From Frankia sp. AgB32 (GTDB taxonomy: Bacteria; Actinomycetota; Actinomycetes; Frankiales; Frankiaceae): a stretch of DNA of 64,000 bases. This document shows positions 1 through 7,528 of this stretch, one piece after another. The DNA lies in NCBI RefSeq assembly GCF_023243045.1, contig NZ_JALKFX010000015.1:23630-87629 (forward strand), written 5' to 3'. The notes beneath the pieces are model-generated. The model made no database searches. It saw only the letters and a program-made list of their open reading frames with translations, and was not told where the DNA came from. The position numbers were made by a program, and so were the translations under genes. The first letter of the stretch is position 1. Every line of letters begins with the position of its first letter.

Positions 1-1
1 C

Positions 2-544
2 AGCGCGGCGGGCGGACTCGGCCCACTGTGGGGCCAGCGTCACGAGGTGCGCCCCATCGAGAACCTGGTCGCCGCCACGGCCACCGCACGCGGCTGGTAC
101 CGGCCGGGCGACGCCGTGGTCGTCGGCGGTCGGCTCGCCCGGGCCGGCTGGCTTTACGGCACCGAGCTCAGCGACGACACCGAGCTCAGCGACGACACCG
201 GGCCCCGCGCCGACACCGGGCCCCGCGCCGACACCAGCGCGACGAACGGCGCACGAATACCCAGCTCGGCGACGACCTTCCTGACCGTGGTCGGCCGCGG
301 CGACGCGGCCCGGGCCGTGGCGGCACGCCGGCAGCAGCCGCGGGCCGCCCTGCTGTTCGTTCTCGCCTACGACCGGCGCGGCACCTCGACAGAGCTGTCC
401 GCCCTGCGCCGGATCGGCTGGTGCCCGCACGCGACCCGGGCGTTCCCACTCACCGGCACCCTGTACGACCTGGGCCGCTGCGCGGACCCGCCGCAGCCGG
501 CCGCCGCCGAGCTCGTCCCAGCGAGCACGCGGGCTCGGCGATAG
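2..544 (+). CDS. C-terminal part of an unidentified protein (5' end outside window)
   Basis: The frame is open from the left edge to a TAG at 542-544 and has strong GC third-position bias. An internal GTG at 47 exists, but the reading frame continues upstream of it, so the gene probably starts outside the window. I do not recognise the family. Visible features are two pairs of 18-bp in-frame tandem repeats at about 160-231, encoding TELSDD twice and TGPRAD twice, followed by a hydrophobic stretch (ALLFVLAYD) and a C-terminal segment with two cysteines. The overlapping frame 28-597 is arginine/proline/histidine-rich and looks like a shadow. The Zur-type gene follows after 149 bases on the same strand. 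Confidence 0.55.
   Translation, partial: SAAGGLGPLWGQRHEVRPIENLVAATATARGWYRPGDAVVVGGRLARAGWLYGTELSDDTELSDDTGPRADTGPRADTSATNGARIPSSATTFLTVVGRGDAARAVAARRQQPRAALLFVLAYDRRGTSTELSALRRIGWCPHATRAFPLTGTLYDLGRCADPPQPAAAELVPASTRARR
160..231 (+). repeat. Two pairs of 18-bp in-frame tandem repeats
   Basis: ACCGAGCTCAGCGACGAC occurs twice in a row, followed directly by ACCGGGCCCCGCGCCGAC twice in a row. All four units keep the reading frame of the partial gene. This is a typical low-complexity expansion inside a coding region. Confidence 0.85.
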
Positions 545-693
545 AAGCGCGACCACAGCCCAATCCGCACGCCAAGATGCGAAAATGGAACGACTGACGC
601 CGGGTCCGCGCTGACTCGAAGGCGATGACTCGACGGCGACGGCACCGAGGCCACGTCTCGGATCACAGTACGGACGGGGTGAAGGGAGTGCCG

Positions 694-1152
694 GTGAGCA
701 TCGCGGGAAACGGCACCAGGCCCACCGACCGCCGCGGGGCGCCGGGCCGGGGCACAACCGTGCGGGCCACCCGCCAGGGCGACGCCGTGTGCGCGGCCCT
801 CGCCGAGACCGATGCGTTCACCAGCGCCCAGGATCTGCACGCGCGGCTGCGCGCGCAGGGCACCGCGGTCGGGCTCACCACCGTCTACCGGCACCTGCAG
901 GTGCTGGTGGATCGCGGCGAGGTCGACATGATCCGCCGCGACGACGGCGAGACCGTCTACCGGCGCTGCGCCACCGAGGCCCACCATCACCATCTGGTCT
1001 GCCGGGCCTGCGGGCGGACGGTGGAGATCGCCGGCCCGGAGATCGAGGCCTGGACGACCTCGGTCGCCGAGGCCGAGGGCTTCGTCGACGTCGCCCACAC
1101 CGTGGAGATCTACGGCACCTGCGCGGACTGCGCGGCCCCGGTCGCGTCCTAG
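694..1152 (+). CDS. zur: Fur-family transcriptional repressor, Zur (FurB) type
   Basis: 152-residue winged-helix metalloregulator. The DNA-recognition helix region contains TTVYRHLQVL (residues 62-71). The metal-binding half shows a four-histidine run (97-100) and two CxxC pairs, C103/C106 and C143/C146, which form the structural zinc site of Fur proteins. Actinobacterial Zur represses zinc uptake when zinc is bound. The GTG at 694 is chosen because AAGGGA at 682-687 lies six bases upstream; in-frame starts at 625 and 688 have worse spacing. Zur is preferred over Fur, Nur or PerR from overall resemblance to the short actinobacterial FurB group, but the sequence alone does not prove the metal. 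No zinc-uptake genes are adjacent. Confidence 0.85.
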   Translation: MSIAGNGTRPTDRRGAPGRGTTVRATRQGDAVCAALAETDAFTSAQDLHARLRAQGTAVGLTTVYRHLQVLVDRGEVDMIRRDDGETVYRRCATEAHHHHLVCRACGRTVEIAGPEIEAWTTSVAEAEGFVDVAHTVEIYGTCADCAAPVAS

Positions 1153-1185
1153 GCCGCCGCGCCCGACCGGCGGCGGTCCCGGCTC

Positions 1186-2442
1186 TCAGCCAACCGGCGT
1201 CGCGGCGAGGCCGGTGCAGCCGCGCAGGGCGTTCCACCCGGCCAGCGCCTGCCCGGCGGCGGCGCCGGTCAACGGTCGCGGCGCCCCGCCGACGATCCGC
1301 GCGGGCACCCAGGTCGCGTCGGTCGTCGCCCGGCCGGCCACGGTCAGCCGCAGCACCCCGGACTCGGTGTTGGGCCCGCTTCCCGAGGCGTAGAAGACGA
1401 AGTTCCCCAAGCCGTAGTCGACGTAGACGCCGCTGTCCGCCCAGCCCGCCCCGAGCAGGGCGTGCGCGTGGCTGCCGACGACGACGTCCGCGCCGGCCGC
1501 GGCCAGCAGCGGGACGATGGAGCGTTGCGCCTCACTGGGGCACTGCTGCTGTTCGACGCCCCAGTGCAGGAAGACGATGACCGTGTCCGCTCCCGACCGG
1601 GCCGCCCGCACGGCCGCGACGAGCTTGTCGACCTGTTTCGCCGACGCCAGCCCCGGCTTGCCCGGACCCGCCGTCCAGGCGGCGGCCAGCTCGTCGTCAA
1701 GGACCTGGGTCGCCCCGATGACGGCGATCCGCTGGCCCTTCACAATCGTCCGGTAGGGAGTGAAGGCACTGGTGTCGTCCAGGCCGATTCCGATCACCGG
1801 GTAGTGGGCGGCGGCGGCGCTTCGCAGCGAGTCCCGCAGACCCACCTCGCCGTAGTCCATGCCGTGGTTGTTCGCCATGGTCACGACATCGATGCCGGCC
1901 GCGCGCAGCGCCGTGAACGCGGTGGCCGGCGCGCGGAAGGTGTACTCCTTCGTGGCTGGCGTCCCGCCGTCGGTGACGGCGGTCTCCAGGTTCGCGATCG
2001 CCAGGTCGGCGGCGGACAGCGTCGTCGAGATCGGGCCGATCGCCGTGGTCGGATCTGCGGCCAGTCGCTGCCCGGGCGCCCCGGCGAAGTGGATGTCCCC
2101 ACCGAACGCGATCGTCACCGGCTGTCCCGTCGCGCGGCGCGGGCCGGCACCGACCGGCGCGGCCGTCGCGCGGATCTCGCTCGCCGCGGCGCCGTCAGCG
2201 GGCCGGGTGGTGCTGGCCGCGGACGGGGCGGCCGCCTTGGTGTCGCCGTAGGGAACCGCGCAGGCGACCAGCATCGCGAGCAGGACGACAGTGACCCCGA
2301 GCGCGCCGCCCGCCGCGGTCGACCGCGGGCGCACCCGCCAGCGCGACCACGCCCGCCACACCAGCCAGCCCCGCCACGACAGGCAGGCCCGTCGCCACGT
2401 CGATGCCCGCCAGCGCGGCGTGCTCCCCCGGTCCCACCCCAT
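1186..2442 (-). CDS. CapA-family (poly-gamma-glutamate capsule type) metallophosphatase-fold lipoprotein
   Basis: 418 residues. An arginine-rich N-terminus is followed by a hydrophobic segment ending in LVAC, a good lipobox, so the protein is probably anchored outside the membrane. The body carries the CapA signatures: FGGDIHFAG, ANLETAVT, a VTMANNHGMDYG metal-binding loop, FLHWGVE and VGSHAHALLG, all characteristic of the PGA_cap calcineurin-like fold. CapA proteins take part in poly-gamma-glutamate capsule production, but no capB or capC is nearby and stand-alone members are often of unknown role. ATG 2442 is preferred because a CGGAG lies nine bases upstream; a 37-residue longer form is possible. 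Confidence 0.8.
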   Translation of the reverse strand: MGWDRGSTPRWRASTWRRACLSWRGWLVWRAWSRWRVRPRSTAAGGALGVTVVLLAMLVACAVPYGDTKAAAPSAASTTRPADGAAASEIRATAAPVGAGPRRATGQPVTIAFGGDIHFAGAPGQRLAADPTTAIGPISTTLSAADLAIANLETAVTDGGTPATKEYTFRAPATAFTALRAAGIDVVTMANNHGMDYGEVGLRDSLRSAAAAHYPVIGIGLDDTSAFTPYRTIVKGQRIAVIGATQVLDDELAAAWTAGPGKPGLASAKQVDKLVAAVRAARSGADTVIVFLHWGVEQQQCPSEAQRSIVPLLAAAGADVVVGSHAHALLGAGWADSGVYVDYGLGNFVFYASGSGPNTESGVLRLTVAGRATTDATWVPARIVGGAPRPLTGAAAGQALAGWNALRGCTGLAATPVG

Positions 2443-2610
2443 GCTGCGTTTCTCCGTCCGGCGGCCCGGAGCGTCAAGCCGCGCCGGGCCGCGTCCATCG
2501 TCGGACCCGGCTGCCGCCCGGCCGGCCGCCACCGCCCCACGGCCAGCCGCCACTGTCGCACGACCTGGCCGGCCATGACCGCTCGATCCGCGACCTCACC
2601 AGGCGCACGG

Positions 2611-2706
2611 CGGCACCGTCACTGGGCGGCACCGTCACCCGGCGGCACCGTCACTGGGCGGCACCGTCACCCGGCGGCACCGTCACTGGGCGGCACCGTC
2701 ACCCGG
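2611..2706. repeat. Three tandem copies of a 32-bp dimeric repeat
   Basis: The unit alternates CGGCACCGTCACTGG and GCGGCACCGTCACCCGG, giving a 32-bp dimer repeated three times without gaps. It fills the space between the downstream end of the F420-dependent oxidoreductase gene and the CapA gene, both on the minus strand. No spacers of unique sequence separate the units. Confidence 0.9.
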
Positions 2707-2721
2707 CGGGCGGTGGCTTCG

Positions 2722-3648
2722 TCAGACGGCGAGCAGAGCCGGTGCGAGTTCGCGCCACTGACGGCGCGGGAGCCCGCGGCGGTCGAAGTCCAGCACCTGC
2801 ACGGCCACCTGGTCTGCGCCGGCGTCGAGATGTTCCTTGACCCGGCCGAGCAGCACGTCCGCGTCGCCCCACGGGACGATGGTGTCGACCAGCCGATCGG
2901 AGCCGCCGTCGGCGAAGTCGTCGTCGGCGAACCCGAACCGGCGCAGGTTGCTCGTGTAGTTCGGCAGCCGCAGGTACGAGCCGGTGTGCCGCCGCGCCAG
3001 CTCCCGTGCCTCGGTCGGGTCGGCGTGCAGCACGAACGCCTGCTCGGGGACGAGCAGCTTGTCCGGACCGAGGATCTCCCGGGCGACGGCGGTGTGCTCC
3101 GCCGGGACGAAGTAGGTGTGGGCGCCGTCCGCGCGGTCCCGGGCGAGCCCGAGCATCTTCGGCCCGAGCGCGGCGAGGACCCGCGGCGGCGTCCCCACCG
3201 GCGGGACCGCGCGGTACTGCTCGGCCGCCATCCGGTCCATCTCGTCGAGATACGCGGCCATCTGGGCCAGCGGGCGGGAGTAGGCGGCGCCGCGGATGTG
3301 CATCAGCTCGGCGTGCGAGACGCCGAGCCCGAGCAGGAAGCGGTCGGGGAACGCCTCGGCGAGGGCGAGCTGCGCGGCGGTCATCGTCAGCGGGTTGCGC
3401 GCGAGGATCTGCGCGATACCGGTCGCGATCGTGATGCGCGAGGTCGCCGCGAGCGCGAGGCTCACGGTGACCAGCACCTCCCGGCCCTTGACCTCACCGG
3501 TCCACAGCGTCGGGTAGCCGAGGTCGTCCAGCTCGGCGATCGCCTCGCGGACGACGCCGGCGGGCGAGAAGTCGAACTGCCCGCTCCAGACACCGACCTT
3601 CCCGATGTCGCGGCGGACCGGCGGTCGGGTCACGTCCTGCTCACTCAT
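2722..3648 (-). CDS. LLM-class F420-dependent oxidoreductase
   Basis: 308-residue luciferase-like monooxygenase-fold protein. The N-terminus (GKVGVWSGQFDF..REAIAELDDLGYPTLWTGE) and the segments SRITIATGIAQILARNPL and FLLGLGVSHAELMH match the TIM-barrel pattern of the actinobacterial F420-dependent group (TIGR03620-like), which uses coenzyme F420 rather than FMN for hydride transfer. The substrate cannot be predicted. ATG at 3648 begins the conserved region; the longer frame to 3819 would overlap the divergent promoter of the E1alpha gene. It is divergent from the dehydrogenase operon. Confidence 0.8.
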   Translation of the reverse strand: MSEQDVTRPPVRRDIGKVGVWSGQFDFSPAGVVREAIAELDDLGYPTLWTGEVKGREVLVTVSLALAATSRITIATGIAQILARNPLTMTAAQLALAEAFPDRFLLGLGVSHAELMHIRGAAYSRPLAQMAAYLDEMDRMAAEQYRAVPPVGTPPRVLAALGPKMLGLARDRADGAHTYFVPAEHTAVAREILGPDKLLVPEQAFVLHADPTEARELARRHTGSYLRLPNYTSNLRRFGFADDDFADGGSDRLVDTIVPWGDADVLLGRVKEHLDAGADQVAVQVLDFDRRGLPRRQWRELAPALLAV

Positions 3649-3757
3649 CACGGCGACACCGTACCGAGGCGCCCTTCGCCGGGTGTCGTCGTACTCCCGG
3701 CGGTCACCTGTGTGGCGTTCCTCGCCGGACACGATGCCCCGCAGATTCCAGATCGGG

Positions 3758-3785
3758 TTGCGAGCAGCCACCCAGGGTCTATCGT
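3758..3785 (+). promoter_or_regulatory. Candidate promoter for a leaderless E1alpha transcript
   Basis: TTGCGA at 3758-3763 and TATCGT at 3780-3785 are separated by 16 bases. Seven bases after the -10 lies the GTG at 3794. No Shine-Dalgarno sequence fits this start, so a leaderless mRNA, common in actinobacteria, is inferred. Confidence 0.4.
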
Positions 3786-3793
3786 TGCCGAGT

Positions 3794-5113
3794 GTGACGG
3801 AGGTCATGCAGCTACTCACCCCGGGCGGTCAACGGATCACCGTCGCTTCCCAGGCCATGTCGCCCGGACCGAGCCCGGGTGGCGAGTCATGGCCGGCGTC
3901 GCCGCACGGGCCCGGCGGCGGGGGCACGGGCGCGACCGGCGGCGACGTGGCCGGCGCCACCGGCGAGCTGACCGTCGCGGACATCGACCTGCCGGCGCAG
4001 ATAGCCGACCTCACCGACGACGACCTGGTCGGCCTCTACCGGGACATGATGCTGGTCCGCCGGCTGGACGAGGAGGCCACCAGCCTGCAGCGGCAGGGCG
4101 AGCTCGGCCTGTGGGCGAGCCTGCGCGGCCAGGAGGCGGCGCAGGTCGGCTCCGGGCGGGCGCTGGGCCCGCAGGACATGGCCTTCCCCTCGTATCGCGA
4201 GCACGGGGTGGCCTGGTGCCGGGGCGTCGACCCGGCGGCGATCCTGGCCATCTTCCGGGGGAACAGCCTCGGCGGCTGGGATCCCGCCGAGCACGGCTTC
4301 GCGCTCTACTCGATCGTCGTCGGTGCGCAGACGCTGCACGCCACCGGGTACGCGATGGGCATGGCCCGGGACGGCTCGCCCGGCGCGGCCATCGTCTACT
4401 TCGGCGACGGCGCGTCCAGCGAGGGCGACGTGAACGAGGCCTTCGGCTGGGCCAGCGTGTTCCGAACGCCGCTGGTGTTCTTCTGCCAGAACAACCAGTG
4501 GGCCATCTCGGAGCCGGCCAGCAGGCAGAGCCGCACCGAGATCTTCCACCGGGCCACCGGGTTCGGCTTTCCCAGCCTGCGGGTGGACGGCAACGACGTG
4601 CTGGCCTGCCTGGCCGTGACAAGGTGGGCGCTGGCGACCGCCCGCGCCGGGCGCGGCCCGGTGCTGGTCGAGGCGGTGACCTATCGGATGGGCGCGCACA
4701 CGACCGCCGACGACCCGACCCGCTACCGCTCGACCAGCGAGCTCGACTCCTGGCGCCGCCGCGATCCGATCGACCGGCTACGGGCCCACCTCGTCGCGGG
4801 CGGCCTGCTCGACGAGGACCGGGAACGGCGCCTCGCGATCGAGGCCGACGCGCTCGCCCACGACCTGCGGACCCGATGTCGGTCGATGCCCGACCCGGAA
4901 CCTGCGAGTCTGTTCGACCATGTGCAGGTCACCGACACCGGGCTGGTGTCGGTGCAGCGTTCGGCGTTCACGACGGCGCCCGGCGATGGCGGCGCGCCGG
5001 AGGACGCCGCCGCCCGGCGCAAGCGCGACGGGCCGTACGTGCCGGGTGATCTCGACAGGGAGAGTGGACTGGTGACGGGCGAGACGCGACGGGTTTCCGG
5101 GGAGGCGTGGTGA
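3794..5113 (+). CDS. pdhA: 2-oxoacid (pyruvate/branched-chain) dehydrogenase E1 component, alpha subunit
   Basis: About 439 residues. Thiamin-diphosphate E1alpha fold: the TPP/Mg motif starts with GDGASSEGD near residue 203 and ends in QNNQW, with the usual spacing. Other conserved segments are RRLDEEA, SYREHGVAW and EAVTYRMGAHTTADDPTRYR. The N-terminus VMQLLTPGGQRI resembles actinobacterial PdhA/BkdA. It decarboxylates a 2-oxoacid and passes the acyl group to the lipoyl arm of E2. Start at GTG 3794 (leaderless) or ATG 3806; the ATG has GGAGG only two bases upstream. The stop overlaps the E1beta GTG. Pyruvate versus branched-chain specificity is not resolved. Confidence 0.88.
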   Translation: MTEVMQLLTPGGQRITVASQAMSPGPSPGGESWPASPHGPGGGGTGATGGDVAGATGELTVADIDLPAQIADLTDDDLVGLYRDMMLVRRLDEEATSLQRQGELGLWASLRGQEAAQVGSGRALGPQDMAFPSYREHGVAWCRGVDPAAILAIFRGNSLGGWDPAEHGFALYSIVVGAQTLHATGYAMGMARDGSPGAAIVYFGDGASSEGDVNEAFGWASVFRTPLVFFCQNNQWAISEPASRQSRTEIFHRATGFGFPSLRVDGNDVLACLAVTRWALATARAGRGPVLVEAVTYRMGAHTTADDPTRYRSTSELDSWRRRDPIDRLRAHLVAGGLLDEDRERRLAIEADALAHDLRTRCRSMPDPEPASLFDHVQVTDTGLVSVQRSAFTTAPGDGGAPEDAAARRKRDGPYVPGDLDRESGLVTGETRRVSGEAW

Positions 5114-6171
5114 CCAGCGGGGCAGTCATCACCGGCGGGCAGCGGGCGAACGCGGACGACGGGCCCACGGCGCCGACGCCGATCACGATGGCCAAGGCGC
5201 TCAACCTCGGCCTGCGCGCGGCGATGGCGGCCGATCCGAAGGTGCTCGTGATGGGCGAGGACGTCGGCATCCTCGGCGGGGTGTTCCGGGTGACCGACGG
5301 GTTGCAGCAGGAGTTCGGCGAGCCCCGGGTCATCGACACGCCGCTCGCCGAGTCCGCGATCGTCGGGACGGCGATCGGCCTGGCCATGCGCGGCTACCGG
5401 CCGGTGTGCGAGATCCAGTTCGACGGCTTCGTCTACCCCGCGTTCGACCAGATCGTCAGCCAGCTCGCGAAGCTGCACTACCGGTCGGCGGGCCGGATCC
5501 GGCTGCCGGTGACGATCCGGATCCCGTTCGGCGGCGGCATCGGCGCGGTCGAGCACCACAGTGAGTCCCCGGAGGCGTACTTCTGCCACACGGCGGGCCT
5601 GAAGGTCGTCGCCTGCTCGAACCCGGCCGACGCCCATCTCATGATCCAGCAGGCGATCCGCTCCGACGATCCGGTGATCTTCCTGGAGCCCAAGCGCCGG
5701 TACTGGGAGAAGGCCGTCGTCGACCCCCGGTCGCTGACCGAGCTGCCCGCGGCGGACACGACCGAGCTGCACCGCAGCGTGGTGGCCCGCGCGGGCACCG
5801 ACGCGACCCTGGTCGGCTACGGCCCCACCGTGCGGACCTGCCTGGACGCCGCCGAGGTCAGCGCCGCGGACGACAGCCGCTCGCTGGAGGTCATCGACCT
5901 GCGCTCGCTGTCCCCGCTCGACCTGACGCCGGTGCTGGACTCGGTGCGGCGCACCGGCCGGCTCGTCGTGGTGCACGAGGCGCCGTCGAACGTGTCGCTG
6001 TCCGCGGAGGTCGCGGCCCGGGTCACCGAGGAGGCGTTCTACTCGCTGGAGGCGCCGGTGCTGCGCGTGACCGGCTACGACACGCCGTACCCGCCGGCCC
6101 GGCTGGAGGACCACTACCTGCCGGACGTCGACCGGATCCTCGACGCCGTCGACCGGTCCTTCGGCTTCTGA
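5110..6171 (+). CDS. pdhB: 2-oxoacid dehydrogenase E1 component, beta subunit
   Basis: 353-residue E1beta. Conserved segments: MAKALNLGLRAAMAADPKVLVMGEDVG, RVIDTPLAESAIVGTAIGLAM, CEIQFDGFVYPAFDQI and the C-terminal PYPPARLEDHYLPD. It pairs with the alpha subunit to form the E1 active site. GTG 5110 overlaps the E1alpha stop (GTGA), with GGGGAGG at 5099-5105 as ribosome-binding site, so the two are translationally coupled. The E2 gene follows only after 1.36 kb because a TnpB element sits between them. Confidence 0.9.
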   Translation: MTSGAVITGGQRANADDGPTAPTPITMAKALNLGLRAAMAADPKVLVMGEDVGILGGVFRVTDGLQQEFGEPRVIDTPLAESAIVGTAIGLAMRGYRPVCEIQFDGFVYPAFDQIVSQLAKLHYRSAGRIRLPVTIRIPFGGGIGAVEHHSESPEAYFCHTAGLKVVACSNPADAHLMIQQAIRSDDPVIFLEPKRRYWEKAVVDPRSLTELPAADTTELHRSVVARAGTDATLVGYGPTVRTCLDAAEVSAADDSRSLEVIDLRSLSPLDLTPVLDSVRRTGRLVVVHEAPSNVSLSAEVAARVTEEAFYSLEAPVLRVTGYDTPYPPARLEDHYLPDVDRILDAVDRSFGF

Positions 6172-6207
6172 TCAGACCGCCACCGATTTTCCGAACGGGG
6201 GTACCTC

Positions 6208-6245
6208 CCTTGACGTCCTCCCCCGTCTGAAGGCGGGGGATTCCA
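6208..6245 (-). repeat. Right-end hairpin of the TnpB element
   Basis: CCCCCGTCT-GA-AGGCGGGGG at 6220-6239 forms a near-perfect stem directly downstream of the TnpB stop codon, flanked by TTGACGTC. A C-rich/G-rich hairpin in this place is typical of IS200/IS605-type right ends. In TnpB systems this region also supplies the 3' part of the guide (omega) RNA. Confidence 0.6.
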
Positions 6246-6249
6246 ACTC

Positions 6250-7431
6250 CTACACACCCACCAGAAGGGGAGGTGTGGAATGTTGAGGTTCGCGGTTCAC
6301 CGGCACCGGCAGCCCGGCGCCTCCCCGCGCGGTCACGGCCCGTCCGGCCGCGATATTCATAGCCGCGTTCACGTCAGCGTTGGCCGTGTGCCCGCAGGCG
6401 ACGCACCGGAACCGCGCTTGACTCTCACGCGATCCGGCGGCCCCATGCCCGCAGGCCGAGCAACGCCGACTCGTCAAGGCGGCCGGGATTTCCTCGACCT
6501 GGCCGGGGGATTTCTGCTCCAACCGTTGGACGAGCTGTCCCCAACCGGCGGCGAGGATCGCCCGGTTCAGCCCGGCTTTCTGCCGCACATTCCGGCCTGG
6601 CGCCTCGACCGTGCCACGGGCCGAGCGGGTCATGTTCTTCACCCGCAGATCCTCGACGCGGATCACGTCGAACCGCCGGGCGAGGTCGGTGCTGGTTCTC
6701 TCCACCCAGTCCTTCCGCCGGCCCACTCCCCGGGCTTTCACCCGGGCGATCCGCGCCCGCCGGACGCTGCCCCGTTGCGCGCGGGCGAGACGGCGTTGCC
6801 ACCGCAGCAGCCGGGCCTGCTCAGGCGATCGCGGACCCGGACAGGACAGCAGGTCCCCGGTCGACAAGGCCGCGGACACGGCCACACCCCGGTCGACCCC
6901 GACGACCTCACCGGTACCCGGCGCGAGAATCGGCTCGGGCACGGCGGCGAACCCCACCTGCCAGCGGCCGGCGCGATCCACGGTGATCCGGTAGGACTTC
7001 GCGTCGGGCACCGTGCGGGAACGACGGAACCGAACCCAGCCGACTTCCGGGATGCGGACTTCGGACCAGCGGCGGTTGATCTGCCGCACATCCGAGGGTT
7101 TCACCGCGACGATCCGGAACCCTTCGCCCCGGCCGCGTTTCCGGAACCTGGGCTTCCGATGAGTACCCCGAAAGAAGTTGGCCATGGCGGTGGAAAAATC
7201 CCGCAGCGCCTGCTGTTGAACAATGACGCTGCCCGTGGCGAGCCAATCGAACGCGCGCCGGGCCTCGGTCAACTGCCGGTTCTGCTCAATATAGCTCGGC
7301 GCGGGTCCGCGACGAGGGTTCCACCAGGACTGCTGTTCGGCGGCAAGGTTCCACACGTACCGTGCATGTCCGCAGTGCTCGGCCATCACCATCGCCTGAT
7401 CGGCGGTCGGATAAAGCCGGTAGCGGGACAT
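6250..7431 (-). mobile_element. tnpB: TnpB-type RNA-guided nuclease / OrfB of an IS200/IS605 (IS1341-like) element
   Basis: 393 residues, full length for TnpB. The N-terminal OrfB helix-turn-helix-like region (YRLYPTADQ, HCGHARYVWNLA) is followed by the RuvC-like nuclease. Its three acidic residues are all present: D180 in GVDRG, E260 in VIRVEDL and D353 in NADVNAAMNI. A zinc ribbon lies between the last two, with C324/C327 and C343/C346. The protein therefore looks catalytically intact. No tnpA is present, so movement would need a transposase supplied from elsewhere. The element sits inside the dehydrogenase operon on the opposite strand, with a GC hairpin at each side. Family knowledge: TnpB cleaves DNA guided by an RNA made from the element's right end. 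Confidence 0.88.
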
Positions 7432-7480
7432 GGTCCGATTCTATCGGAAGGGATTTCCCGATGAGTTCCAGCGTGGGACG

Positions 7481-7515
7481 CCGATTCCTCCCCGGCCTGA
7501 AGGCCGGGGCATCCA
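7481..7515 (-). repeat. Left-side hairpin of the TnpB element
   Basis: CCCCGGCCT-GA-AGGCCGGGG at 7490-7509 is a perfect 9-bp stem with a two-base loop. It has the same orientation and nearly the same flanks (TCCTCCCC..CTGAAG..GGGG) as the hairpin at 6220-6239. It is either the left end of this element or the remnant right end of a second, related element. It ends only about 15 bases before the E2 start codon. Confidence 0.55.
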
Positions 7516-7528
7516 CGGCGCAAACCCG

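Noticed and set aside
545..693. Zur box upstream of the zur-type gene
   Set aside because: Only one half-site-like word (GCGAAAATGG) is visible near 577-586; there is no symmetric partner, so an operator cannot be claimed.
1462..5049. 1195-codon plus-strand frame
   Set aside because: It crosses the CapA gene, the F420-dependent oxidoreductase and a 32-bp repeat array, and is out of frame with E1alpha; it has no domain of its own.
4723..6114. 463-codon minus-strand frame antisense to E1alpha/E1beta
   Set aside because: It mirrors two well-conserved genes and has the His/Arg/Gln-rich composition of antisense shadows.
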